Assembly: GCA_029961685.1 (NCBI GenBank)
Contig: JARWKL010000002.1
Span: 29,666,908-29,730,907 of the forward strand
DNA length: 64,000 nucleotides
Direction: 5' to 3'
Origin: Aristolochia californica
Lineage: Eukaryota > Streptophyta > Magnoliopsida > Piperales > Aristolochiaceae
Shown here: positions 12,441-25,291 of the stretch, piece by piece
How positions within the stretch are numbered: the first letter of the stretch is position 1
Layout: every line of letters begins with the position of its first letter
The notes under the pieces: model-generated
What the model was told of the DNA's origin: nothing
The model's input: only the letters and a program-made list of their open reading frames with translations
Databases searched by the model: none
Program-made: the position numbers and the translations under genes

Positions 12441-14274
12441 GTTAACGTGTGGTTGGATATTTACCAGAGCCATACAACCCAGTTTTTGTCTATCCTTCAA
12501 AATCAGAGGTACTTTTTGGAATTATCTCTCTGAGCATTTGTGCCATTCCATTTTGGATGTTCAATTTTTTTTTTCAAATCCAAACTTGTCCCACATTTCT
12601 TGTAAACGTAATGAAAATTTTAGAGTTCATGTATGAAGAAAAATTTTAAAAACTATAATAAAAGTAAGTGAAGAAAATTTTTTCACGTACTAAAATGGAA
12701 CACCAAAGTTTTGTTATCCATGTTTAGAAAATTCCACTAAAACAACACCTAATTGGTTTGTGGAATTTTATGAGAACGAGATTTCCAATTGATCCTAACA
12801 TGTTTTAAATGTGGTGGGTCTGCTTGCCAAAAACATATTGAAGATGCAAATGACCTAATGATCCAAAATTTTCAAGGAGTAGAAAAAATTAAATTCTCAA
12901 GTTAACATGCGGTTGGATATTTACCAGATCCGAATACCCACTTCTTGCCTATCCTTCAAAATCAGATATACTTTTTGGAATTATCACCCTCAGCATTTGT
13001 GCATTTCGATTTTGGATTATAAATTTTTTTTAAATCCAAACTTGTCCCACTTTTCTCGTAAACTAAAAGAAAAGTTTAGAGTTCATGTAAGCAGCAAAAA
13101 TTTGAAAACTATAATAATTGAAAGTGAAGAAAATTACTTCAGGCACAAAAAATGAACTCCAAAGTTTTGTTATCCATATTTACGAAATACCACTAGTACA
13201 ACCCCTAATAGCTTGGTGGAATTTTATAAGAAAGAGATTTCTAATTGCTCCTAACATGTTTTAAATGTGGTGGGTATGCATGCCAGAAACATGTTGAAGA
13301 TGCAAATGACCTAATGATCCAAAAATTTCAAGCAGTAGAAAAAATTATATTCTCAAATTAACGTGCGGTTGGATATTTACAAGAGCCAAAATACCCACTT
13401 TTTGCCTATCCTTTAAAATCAAAGAAACTTTTTGGAATTATCTCTCTCAGTATTTTTTTATTTCCATTTTGGATGTTCAATTTTTTTTTCATATCAAAAC
13501 TTGACCCACATTTCTCGTAAACAAAATAAAAATTTTAGAGTTCAATTATGAAGAAAAATATTGAAAACTATATTAAAAATAAGTGAAAAAAATTATTTCA
13601 CGCACAAAAATGGAACTCCAAAGTTTTTTTATCCATGTTTGGAAAATTCCACTAGAACAACCCCTAAGAGCTTGGTGGAATTTTATAAGAAAGAGATTTC
13701 TAATTGATCCTAGCATGTTTAAAATGTGGTGGGTATGCATGCCAGAAACATGTTGAAGATGCAAATGACCTAATGATCAAAAAATTTGAAGGAGGAGAAA
13801 AAATTAAATTCCCAAGTTGACGTGTGGTTGGATATTTAGCAGAGCCAAACAACCCACTTTTTTCCGCTCCTTCGAAAACAGAGATACTTTCTTGAATTAT
13901 CTCTCCCAGCATTTGTGCATTTCCATTTTCGATTTTCAATTTTTTTGTGAAATCCAAAGTTGTCCCACTTTTCTCGTAAACAAAACGACAATTTTAGAGT
14001 TCATGTATGCAGAAAAAATTTGAAAACTAAAATAAATATATGTAAAGAAAATTATTTCACGCACTAAAAATGAACTCCAAAGTTTTGTTATCCATGTTTG
14101 GGAAATTCCACTAGTACAACCCCTAATAGCTTGGTGGAAATTTATAAGAAATAGATTTCTAATCTATCCTAACATGTTTTAAATGTGGTGGGTATGCATG
14201 CCAGAAACATGTTGAAGATGCAAATGACCTAATGATCCAAAAATTTCAATGAGTGGAAAAAATTAAATTCTCAA
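12441..14274 (+). repeat. HOR cassette T1-T2-T3-T4, copy 1
   Basis: Four consecutive distinctive monomers. T1 (12441) has ttttgtctatcc. T2 (12901) has ccagatccgaa and a gattataaa variant. T3 (13357) begins with aaattaacg in place of the HpaI site, has cctttaaaatca and tatcaaaacttgaccc, and ends with catgtttaaaatgtgg. T4 (13816) follows ttcccaag and has ccgctccttc and gaaatccaaagttg. The order recurs seven more times downstream with members sometimes missing. Confidence 0.85.
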
Positions 14275-15879
14275 GTTGACGTGTGGTTGGATAATTACCA
14301 GAGCCAAACAACCCACTTTTTGCCTGTCCTTCAAAATCAGAGTTACTTTTTGGAATTATCTCTCTCAGCATTTGTGCATTTCCATTTTGGATGTTCTATT
14401 TTTTTTCAAATCCAAACTTGTCCCACTTTTTTCGTAAAATAAATGAAAATTTTAGTGCTCATGTATGCTGAAAAAATTTGAAAACTATAATAAATGTAAG
14501 TGAAGAAAATTATTTCACGCACTAAAAATGAACTCCAAAGTTTTGTTATCCATATTTGGGAAATTCCACTAGTACAACCCCTAGTAGCTTGGTGAAATTT
14601 TATAAGAAATAGATTTCTAATCTTTCCTAACATGCTTTAAATGTGGTGGGTATGCATGCCAGAAACATGTTGAAGATGCAAATGACCTAATGATCCAAAA
14701 TTTTCAAGGAGTAGAAAAAATTAAATTCTCATGTTAACGAGTGGTTGGAAATTTACCAGAGCCAAACAACCAACTTTTTGCCTAGCCTTCAAAATCAGCG
14801 ATACTTTTTGGAATTATCTCTCTCAGCATTTGTGCATTTCCATTTTGGATGTTCAATTTTTTTTTCACATCCAAACTTGTCCCACTTATATTGTAAACAA
14901 AATGAAAATTTTAGAGCTCATGTAGGAAAAAAAACTTTGAAAAATATAAGAAATGTAAGTGAAGAAAATTATTTCATGCACTAAAAATGAACTCCAAAGT
15001 TTTTTTGTCCATGTTTGGGAAATTCCACAAGTACAACCCCTGTAACTTGGTGGAATTTTATAAGAAAGAGATTTCTAATTGATCCTATAATGTTTTAAAA
15101 GTGGTGGGTATGCATGCCAGAAACATGTTGAAGATGCAAATGACCTAATGATCCAAAAATTTTGAGTAGAAAAAATTAAATTCTCAAGTTAACTTGTGGT
15201 TGTATATTTACCAGAGCCAAACAACCCACTTTTTGCCCCTCCTTCAAAATCAGAGATACTTTTTGGAATTATCTCTCTCAGCATTTGTGCATTTCTATTT
15301 TGGATTATAAATTGTTTTAAATCCAAACTTGTCCCACTTTTCACGTAATCAAAATGGAAAGTTTAGAGTTCATGTATGCACCAAAAATTTGAAAACTATA
15401 ATAAATGTAAGTGAAGAAAATTATTTCAGGCACTAAAAATGAACTCAAAAGTTTTGTTATACATGTTTGGGAAATTCCACTAGTACAACCTCTGATAGCT
15501 TGGCGGAATTTTATAAAAAAGATATTTCTAATTCAACCTAACATGTTTTAAGTGCGGTGGGTATGCATGCTAGAAACATGTTGACGATGCAAATGACCTA
15601 ATGATCCAAAAATTTCAAGGAATAGAAAAAATTAAATTCTGAAGTTAACGTGTGGTTGGATATTTATCAGAGCCAAACAACCCCCTTTTTGCCTCTCCTT
15701 CAAAATCAAAGATAGTTTTTGGAATTATCTCTCTCAGCATTTGTGCATTTCCATTTTGGATGTTGAATTTTTTTTTTTTAAATCCAAACTTGTCCCACTT
15801 TTCTCGTAAACATAATGAAAATTTTAGAGCTCATGTATGATGAAAAAATTTGAAAACTATAATAAATGTAAGTGAAGAA

Positions 15880-15923
15880 AATTATTTCATTCACTAAAAA
15901 TAATTATTTCATTCACTAAAAAT
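15880..15923 (+). repeat. 22-bp tandem duplication
   Basis: A 22-bp unit starting aattatttcattcac is present at 15880-15901 and 15902-15923 with no mismatch. It makes the 483-bp anchor interval 15644-16126, the longest normal interval in the window. Recent slippage is likely, since no other monomer carries it. Confidence 0.9.
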
Positions 15924-16126
15924 GAACTCCAAAGTTTTGTTATCCACGTTTGGGAAATTGCACTAGTACAACCCCTGATAACTTGGTGGAATTTTATAAG
16001 AAAGAGATTTCTAAATGATCCTAACATGTTTTAAATGTGGTGGGTATGCATGCCCGAAACATGTTGAAGATGCAAATGACCTAATGATCCAAAAATTTAA
16101 GGGAGTAAAAAAAATTAAATTCTCAA

Positions 16127-17044
16127 GTTAACGTGTGGTTAGATATGTACCAGAGCCAAACAACCCACTTTTTGCCTTGCCTTCAAAATCAGAGATACTT
16201 TTTGGAATTATCGCTCTCAGCATTTGTGCATTTCCATTTTGGATGTTCAATTTTTTTTTCAAATCCAAACTTGTCCCACTTTTCTCGTAAACAAAATGAA
16301 AATTTTAGAGCTCATGTATGAAGAAAAAATTTGAAAACTATAATAAATGTATGTGAGGAAAATTATTTAATGCACTAAAAATGAACTCCAAAATTTTGTT
16401 ATCCATGTTTGGGAAATTTCACTAGTACAACCCCTGAAAAATTGGTGGAATTTTATAAAAAAAAGAGATTCTAATTGATCCAATCTTGTTTTAAATGTGG
16501 TGGGTATGCATGCCACAAACATGTTGAAGATGCAAACGACCTAATGATCCAAAAATTTCAAGGAGTAGAAAAAATTAAATTCTCAAGTTAACGTGTGGTT
16601 GGATGTTTACCAGAGCTAAACAGCCCACTTTTTGCCTATCCTTCAAAATCAGAGATACTTTTTGGAATTATCTCTCTCAGCATTTGTGCATTTCCATTTC
16701 GGATGTTCAATTTTTTTTCATATCTAAACTTGTCCCACTTTGCTCGTAAACAAAATGAAACTTTTAGAGCTCATGTATGAAGAAAAAATTTGAAAACTAT
16801 AATAAATGTAAGTGAAGAAAATTATTTCATGCACTAAAAATGAATTGCAAAGTTTTGTTATCCATGTTTGGGAAATTCCACTAGTACCATCCCAGATAAC
16901 TTGGTGGAATTTTATAAGAAAGACATTTGTAATTGATGCTAACATGTTTTCAATGTGGTGGTTCTGCATGCCCGAAACATGTTGAAGATGCAAATGACCT
17001 AATGATCCAAAAATTTCAAGGAGTAGAAAAAATTAAATTCTTAA
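16127..17044 (+). repeat. Third copy of the two-monomer block of 8757 and 11509
   Basis: Anchors 16127 and 16587. The first monomer has tagatatgtacc and the second ttggatgttta, followed by a T1 monomer at 17045, exactly as 11509-12440 is followed by T1 at 12441. The shift is 4,618 bp, ten monomers, so the block belongs to the ten-monomer repeat period seen between 11.5 and 19.8 kb. Confidence 0.8.
16587..17044 (+). repeat. Representative monomer (458 bp) with landmarks
   Basis: A clean monomer used to map the internal plan. The HpaI motif gttaac is at 16587, followed by a CpG at 16592-16593. A T-tract of eight lies at 16711-16718, a second CpG at 16745-16746, and the third conserved CpG position (cacgcac in other copies) is decayed to TG at 16830-16831. 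The dyad arms are 16873-16881 (aaattccac) and 16904-16912 (gtggaattt), with a 22-nt loop. The palindrome aacatgtt occurs at 16941-16948 and 16976-16983, flanking the gcatgc core. The monomer ends with a purine-rich stretch (aaggagtagaaaaaatt) just before the next anchor at 17045. The order of these elements is the same in essentially every copy on both arms. Confidence 0.9.
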
Positions 17045-18875
17045 GTTAACGTGTGGTTGGATATTTAAAAGAGCCAAACAACCCACTTTTTGTCTATCCT
17101 TCAAAATCAGAGGTACTTTTTGGAATTATCTCTCCTAGCATTTGTGCCTTTCCATTTTGGATGTTCAATTTTTTTTTCAAATTCAAACTTGTCCCACATT
17201 TCTTGTAAACATAATGAAAATTTTAGAGTTCATGTATGTAGAAAAAATTTTAAAACTATAATAAAAGTAAGTGAAGAAAATTTTTTCACGCACTAAAATT
17301 GAACACCAAAGTTTTGTTATCCATGTTTAGAAAATTCCACTAGAACAACACCAAATAGGTTTGTGGAATTTTATAAGAACGAGATTTCGATTTGATCCTA
17401 ACATGTTTTAAATGTGGTGGGTATGCTTGCCAAAAACATGTTGAAGAGGCAAATGACCTAATGATCCAAAATTTTCAAGGAGTAGAAAAAATTAAATTCT
17501 CAAGTGAACATGAGGTTGGATATTTACCAGATCCGAATACCCACTTCTTGCCTATCCTTCAAAATCAGATATACTTTTTGAAATTATCTCTCTCAGCATT
17601 TGTGCATTTCGATTTTGGATTATCAATTTTGATTAAATCCAAACTTGTCCCAATTTCCTCGTCAACAAAAAGAAAAGTTTAGAGTTCATGTATGCAGCAA
17701 AAATTTGAAAACTATAATAAATGAAAGTGAAGAAAATTACTTCAGGCACAAAAAATGAACTCCAAAGTTTTGTTATCCATATTTAGGAAATACCACTAGT
17801 ACAACCCGTAATAGTTTGGTGGAATTTTATAAGAAAGAGATTTCTAATTGCTCCTAACATGTCTTAAATGTGGTGGGTATGCATGCTAGAAACATGTTGA
17901 AGATGCAAATGACCTAATGATCCAAAAATTTCAAGCAGAAGAAAAAATTATATTCTCAAATTAACGTGTGGTTGAATTTATAAGAGCCAAAAAACCCACT
18001 TTTTGCCTATCCTTTAAAATCAGACAAACATTTTGGAATTATCTCTCTCAACATTTTTGTATTTCCATTTTGGATGTTCATTTTTTTTTCATATCAAAAC
18101 TTGACCCACATTTCTCGTAAACAAAGTAAAAATTTTAAAGTTCAATTATGAAGAAAAAATTTGAAAACTATAATAAAAATAAGTGAAGAAAATTATTTCA
18201 CGCACTAAAATGGAAATCCAAAGTTTTGTTATCCATGTTTAGAAAATTCCACTAGAACAACCCCAAAGAGCTTGGTGGAATTTTATAAGAAAGAGATTTC
18301 TAATTGATCCTAGCATATTTAAAATGTGGTGGGGTATGCATGCCAGAAACATGTTGAAGATGCAAATGACCTAATGATCCAAAAATTTCAAGGAGTAGAA
18401 AAAATTAAATTCCCAAGTTAACGTGTGGTTGGATATTTAGCAGAGCCAAACAACCCACTTTTTGCCGCTCCTTCAAAAACAGAGATAGTTTTTTGAATTA
18501 TCTCTCCCAGCATTTGTGCATTTCCATTTTCGATGTTCAATTTTTTTTTGAAATCCAAAGTTGTCCCACTTTTCTCGTAAACAAAATGACAATTTTAGAG
18601 TTCAAGTATGCAGAAAAAATTTGAAAACTAAAATAAATATATGTAAAGAAAATTATTTCACGCACTAAAAATGAACTCCAAAGTTTTGTTATCCATGTTT
18701 GGGAAATTCCACTAGTACAACCCCTAATATCCTGGTGGAATTTTCTAAGAAATAGATTTCTAATCTATCCTAACATGTTTTAAATGAAGTGGGTATGCAT
18801 GCCAGAAACATGTTGAAGATGCAAATGACCTAATGATCCAAAAATTTCAATGAGTAGAAAAAATTAAATTCACAA
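17045..18875 (+). repeat. HOR cassette T1-T2-T3-T4, copy 2
   Basis: T1 at 17045, T2 at 17505, T3 at 17960, T4 at 18417, ten monomers (about 4.6 kb) after copy 1. The monomers after the cassette also keep register: 18876 matches 14275 (both with gttgacg) and 19334 matches 14733 (both with tcatgttaac). Confidence 0.85.
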
Positions 18876-19790
18876 GTTGACGTGTGGTTGGATAATTACC
18901 AAAGCCAAACAACCCACTTTTTGCCTATCCTTCAAAATCAGAGTTAATTTTTGGAATTATCACTCTCAACGTTTGTGCATTTCCATTTTGAATGTTCAAT
19001 TTTTTTTCAAATCCAAACTTGTCCCACTTTTCTCGTAAAATAAATGAAAATTTTAGGGCTCATGTATGCAGAAAAAATTTGAAAACTATAATAAATGTAA
19101 GTGAAGAAAATTATTTCATGCACTAAAAATAAACTCCAAAGTTTTGTTATCCATATTTGGGAAATTCCACTAGTACAACCCCTGATAACTTGGTGGAGTT
19201 TTAAAAGTAAGAGATTTATAATTGATCCTAACATGTTTTAAATGTGGTGGGTGTGCGTGCCCGAAACCTGTTGAAGATGCAAATGACATAATGCTCCAAA
19301 ATTTTCAAGGAGTAGAAAAAATTAAATTCTCATGTTAACATGTGGTTGGATATTTACCAGAGCCAAACAACCCAATTTTTACCTATCCTTCAAAATCAGC
19401 GATATTTTTGGAATTATCTCTCTCAGCATTTGTGCATTTCCATTTTGGATGTTCAATTTTTTTTCACATCCAAACTTGTCCCACTTTTCTTCTAAACAAA
19501 ATGAAAATTTTAGAGCTCATGTATGAAGAAAAACTTTGAAAACTATAATAAATGTAAGTGAAGAAAATTATTTCATGCACTAAAAATGAACTCCAAAGTT
19601 TTGTCATCCATGTTTGGGAAATTCCACTAGTACAACCCCTGATAACTTGGTGGAATTTTATAAGAAAGAGATTTCTAATTGATCGTATAATGTTTTAAAT
19701 GTGGTGGGTATGCATGCCAGAAACATGTTGAAGATGCAAATGAGCTAATGATCCAAAAATTTCAAGCAGTAGAAAAAATTAAATTCTCAA

Positions 19791-20704
19791 GTTAACATGT
19801 GGTTGGATATGTACCAGAGCCAAACAACCCACTTTTTGCCCCTCCTTCAAAATCAGAGATACTTTTTGGAATTATCTCACTCAGCATTTGTGCATTTCTA
19901 TTTTGGATTATAAATTTTTTAAATCCAAAATTGTCCCACTTTTCTCGTAATCAAAATGAAAAGTTTAGAGTTCATGTATGCACCAAAATTTTGAAAACTA
20001 TAATAAATGTAAGTGAAGAAAATTATTTCAGGCACTAAAAATGAACTCAAAAGTTTTGTTATATATGTTTGGAAAATTCCACTAGTACAACCTCTGATAG
20101 CTTGGTGAAATTTTATAAAAAAGAGATTTCTAATTCATCCTAACATGTTTTAAGTGCGGTGGGTATGCATGCTAGAAACATGTTGAAGATGCAAATGACC
20201 TAATGATCCAAAAATTTCAAGGAATAGAAAACATTATATTCTCAAGTTAACATATAGTTGGATATTTACCAGAGCCAAAATACCCACTTTTTGCCAATCC
20301 TTCAAAATCAGAGATACGTTTTGAAAATATCTCTCTCAGCAAATGTGCATTTCCATTTTGGATGTTCAATTTTTTTTTCAAATCCAAACTTGACCCACTT
20401 TTCTCGTAAACAAAATGAAAATTTTAGAGCTCGTGTATGCAGAAAAAATTTGAAAATTATAATAAATGTAAGTGAAGAAAATTGTTTCATGCATTAAAAA
20501 TGAACTCCAAAGTTTTGTTATCCATGTTTGGGAAATTCCACTAGTACAACCCCATGTAGCTTGGTGGAATTTTATAAGAAAGAGATTTCTAATTAATCCT
20601 AACATGTTTTAAATGTGATGGGTATGCATGCCAGAAACATGTTGAAGATGAAAATGACCTAATGATCCAAAAATTTCAAGGAGAAGAAAAAATTAAATTC
20701 TCAA
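19791..20704 (+). repeat. P-Q monomer pair, copy 1
   Basis: P (19791) has gcccctccttc, a six-base-shorter gattataaatt replacing gatgttcaattt, and gaactcaaaag. Q (20246) has agagccaaaatacccac and ttttgaaaatatctc. A P monomer alone is at 15188. The pair recurs at 24377, 28501, 32121, 38521 and 44860. Confidence 0.8.
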
Positions 20705-22541
20705 GTTAACGTGTGGTTGGATATTTACCAGAGCCAAACAACCCACTTTTTGCCTATCCTTCAAAATCAGAGATACTTTTTGGAATTATCTCTCTCAGCA
20801 TTTGTGCATTTCCATTATGGATGTTCAAGTTTTTTTTCGAAATCCAAACTTGTCCCACTTTTCTCATAAACAAAATGAAAATTTTAGAGGTCAAGTATGA
20901 AGAAAAAATTTGAAAACTATAATATATGTAAGTGAAGAAAATTATTTCAAGCACTAAAAATGAACTCCAAAGTTTTGTTATCCATGTTTGGGAAATTCCA
21001 CTAGTACAACCACTGATTACTTGGTGGAATTTTATAAGACAGAGATTTCTAATTGATCCTATCATGTTTTAAATGTAGTGGGTATGCATGCCAGAAACAT
21101 GTTGAAGATGCAAATGACCTAATAATCCAAAAATTTCAAGGAGTAGAAAAAATTAAATTCTCAAGTAAGCGTGTGGTTGGATGTTTACCAGAGCCAAACA
21201 ACCCACTTTTTGCCTATCCTTCAAAATAAGAGATACTTTTTGGAATTATCTCTCTCAGCATTTGTGCATTTCCATTTTTGTTGTTCAATTTTCTTTTCAT
21301 ATCCAAACTTGTCCCACTTTTCTCGTAAACAAAATGAAAATTTTAGAGCTCATGTTTGAAGAAAAAATTTGAAAACTATAGTAAATATAAGTGAAGAAAA
21401 TTATTTCATGCACTAAAAATGAACTCCAAAGTTTTGTTATCCATGTTTGGGAAATTCCACTAATACAACCCCTGATACCTTGGTGGAATTTTATAAGAAA
21501 GAGATTTCTAATTGATGCTAACATGTTTTAAATGTGGTCGGTATGCATGCCCGCAACATGTTGAAGATGCAAATGACCTAATGATCCAAAAATTTCAAGG
21601 ACTAGAAAAAATTAAATTCTCAGATTAACGTGTGGTTGGATATTTACCAGAGCCAAACAACCCAATTTTTGTCAATCGTTCAAAATCAGAGATAATTTTT
21701 GGTGTTATCTCGCTTAGCATTTGTGCCTTTCCATTTTGGATGTTCAAATTTTTTTTCAAATCCAAACTTGTCCCACATTTCTCATAAACAAAATGAAAAT
21801 TTTAGAGCTCATGTATGAAGAAAAAATTTGAAAACTATAATAAATGTATGTGAAGAAAATTATTTAATGCACTAAAAATGAACTCCAAAATTTTGTTATC
21901 CATGTTTGCGAAATTCCACTAGTACAACCAATGATAACTTGGTGGAATTTTATAAGAAAGAGATTTCTAATTGATCCTATCATGTTTTAAATGTAGTGGG
22001 TATGCATGCCAGAAACAAGTTGAAAATGCAAACGACCTAATGATCCAAAAATTTCAAGGAGTAGAAAAAATTAAATTCTCAAGTTAACGTGTGGTTGGAT
22101 GTTTACCGAGTCAAACAACCCACTTTTTCCCTATCCTTCAAAATCAGAGATACTTTTTGGAATTATCTCTCTCAGCATTTGTGCATTTCCATTTTGGATG
22201 TTCATTTTTTTTTTTCATATCCAAACTTGTCCCACTTTTCTCATAAACAAAATGAAAATTTTAGAGCTCATGTATGAAGAAAAAATTTGAAAACTATAAT
22301 AAATGTAAGTGAAGAAAATTATTTCATGCACTAAAAATGAACTCCAAAGTTTTGTTATCCATGTTTGGGAAATTCCACTAGTACCACTCCTGATAACTTG
22401 GTCGAATTTTATAAGAAAGACATTTATAATTGATGCTAACATGTTTTTAATGTGGTGGGTCTACATGCCCAAAACATGTTGAAGATGCAAATGACTTAAT
22501 GATCCAAAAATTTCAAGGAGTAGAAAAAATTAAATTCTTAA

Positions 22542-24376
22542 GTTAACGTGTGGTTGGATATTTACTAGAGCCAAACAACCCACTTTTTGTCTATCCTTCA
22601 AAATCAGAAGTACTTTTTGGAATTATCTCTCTTAGCATTTGTGCCTTTCTATTTTGGATGCTCAATTTTTTTTTCAAATCCAAACTTGTCCCACATTTCT
22701 TGTAAACATAATGAAAAATTTTAGAGTTCATGTATGAAGAAAAAATTTAAAAACTATAATAAAAGTAAGTGAAGCAATTTTTTTAACGCACTAATATGGA
22801 ACACCAAAGTTTTGTTATCCATGTTTGGAAAATTCCACTAGAACAACACCTATTAGGTTTGTGGAATTTTATAAGAACGAGATTTTCAATTGATCCTAAC
22901 ATGTTTTAAATGTGGTGGGTATGCTTGCCAGAATAATGTTGAAGATGCAAATGACCTAATGATCTAAAAATTTCAAGGAGTAGAAAAAATTAAATTCTCC
23001 AGTTAACATGAGGTTGGATATTTACCAGATCCGAATACCCACTTCTTGCCTATCCTTCAAAATCAGAGATACTTTTTGGAATTATCTCTCCCAGCATTTG
23101 TGCTTTTCGATTTTGGATTATAATTTTTTTTTAAATCCAAACTTGAACCACTTTCCTTGTAAAAAAAAAGAAAAATTAAGAGTTCCTGTATGCAGGAAAA
23201 ATTTGAAAACTATAATAAATGAAAGTGAAGAAAATTACTTCAGGCACAAAAAATGAAATCCAAAGTTTTGTTATCCATGTTTGGGAAATACCACTAGTAC
23301 AACCCCTAATAGCTTGGTGGAATTTTATAAGAAAGAGATTTCTAATTGCTCCTAGCATGTTTTAAATGTGGTGGGTATGCATGCCAGAAACGATGTTGAA
23401 AAAGCAAATGACCTAATGATCCAAAAAGTTCAAGCAATAGAAAAAATTATATTCTCAAATGAACGTGTGGTTGGATATTTACAAGAGCCAAAAAAACCAA
23501 CTTTTGCTTATCCTTTAAAATTAGAGAAACATTTTGGAATTATCTCTCTCAGCATTTGTGTATTTCCATTTTGGATGTTCAATTTTTTTTTCATATCAAC
23601 ACTTGACCCACATTTCTCGTAAACAAAATAAAAATTTTAGAGTTTAATTAGGAAGAAAAAATTTGAAAACTATAATAAAAATAAGTGAAGAAAATAATTT
23701 CATGCACTAAAATGAAACTCCAAAGTTTTGTTATCCATGTTTGGAAAATTCCACTAGAACAACCCCTAAGAGCTTGGTGGAATTTTATAAGAAAGAGATT
23801 TCTAATTGATCCTAACATGTTTAAAATGTGGTGGGTCTGCATGCCAGAAACATGTTGAAGATGCAAATGACCTAATGATCCAAAAATTTCAAGGAGTAGA
23901 AATAATTAAATTCCCAAGTAAACGTGTGGTTGGATATTTAGTAGAGCCAAACAACCCACTTTTTGCCGCTCCTTCGAAAACAGAGATACTTTTTTGAATT
24001 ATCTCTCCCAACATTTGTGCATTTCCATTTTGGAAGTTAAATTTTTTTTTGAAATCCAAAGAGTTCCTACTTTTCTCGTAAATAAAATAACAATTTTGGA
24101 GTTCCTGTATGCAAAAAAAATTTGAAAAATAAAATAAATATATGTGAAGAAAATTATTTAACGCACTAAAAATGAACTCCAAAGGTTTGTTATCCATGTT
24201 TGGGAAATTCCACTAGTACAACCCCTAATAGCTTGGTGGAATTGTATAAGAAATAGATTTCTAATCTATCCTAACATGTTTTAGATGTGGTGGGTATGCA
24301 TGCCAGAAACATGTTGAAAATGCAAATGACGTAATGATCCAAAATTTTCAAGGAGTAGAAAAAATTAAATTCTCAA
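22542..24376 (+). repeat. HOR cassette T1-T2-T3-T4, copy 3
   Basis: T1 at 22542, T2 at 23002, T3 at 23459, T4 at 23918, twelve monomers after copy 2. It is followed directly by a P-Q pair at 24377, whereas copies 1 and 2 have other monomers in between, so the period is not constant. Confidence 0.85.
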
Positions 24377-25291
24377 GTTAACATGTGGTTGGATATTTAC
24401 CAGAGCAAAACAACCCACTTTTTGCACCTCCTTCAAAATGAGAGATACTTTTTGGAATTATCTCTCTCAGCGTTTGTGCATTTCTATTTTGGATTATAAA
24501 TTTTTTTAAATCTAAACTTGTCCCACTGTTCTCGTAATCAAAATGAAAAGTTTAGAGTTCATGTATGCACCAAAAATTTGAAAACCATAATAAATGTAAG
24601 TGAAGAAAATTGTTTCAGGCACTAAAAATGAACTCAAAAGTTTTGTTATCCATGTTTGGGAAATTCCACTAGTACTACCTCTGATAGCTTGGTGGAATTT
24701 TACAAAAAAGAGATTTCTAATTCATCCTAACTTGTTTTAAGTGAGTTGGGTATGCATGCTAGAAACATGTTGAAGATTCAAATGACCTAATGATCCAAAA
24801 ATTTCACGGAATAGAAAAAATTATATTCTCAAGTTAACGTGTGGTTGGATATTTACCAGAGCCAAAACACCCACTTTTTGCCAATCCTTCAAAATCGGAA
24901 ATACTTTTTGAAAATATCTCTCTCTGCATTTGTGCATTTCCATTTTGGATGTTCAATTTTTTTTTCAAATCCAAACTTGTCCCACTTTTCTCGTCAACAA
25001 AATGAAAATTTTAGAGCTCGTGTATGCAGAAAAAATTTGAAAATTATAGTAAATGTAAGTGAAGAAAATTATTTCACGCATTAAAAATGAAATCCAAAGT
25101 TTTGTTATCCATGTTTGGGAAATTCCACTAGTACAACACCTTGTAGCTTGGTGGAATTTTATAAAATAGAGATTTCTAATTCATCCTAACATGTTTTAAA
25201 TGTGGTGGGTAAGCATGCCAGAAACATGTTGAAGATTCAAATGACCTAATGATCCAAAAATTTCAAGGAGTGGAAAAAATTAAATTCTCAA
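24377..25291 (+). repeat. P-Q monomer pair, copy 2
   Basis: P at 24377 (gcacctccttc, gattataaatt, gaactcaaaag) and Q at 24833 (agagccaaaacacccac, ttttgaaaatatctc). Closely similar to 19791-20704. Confidence 0.8.
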
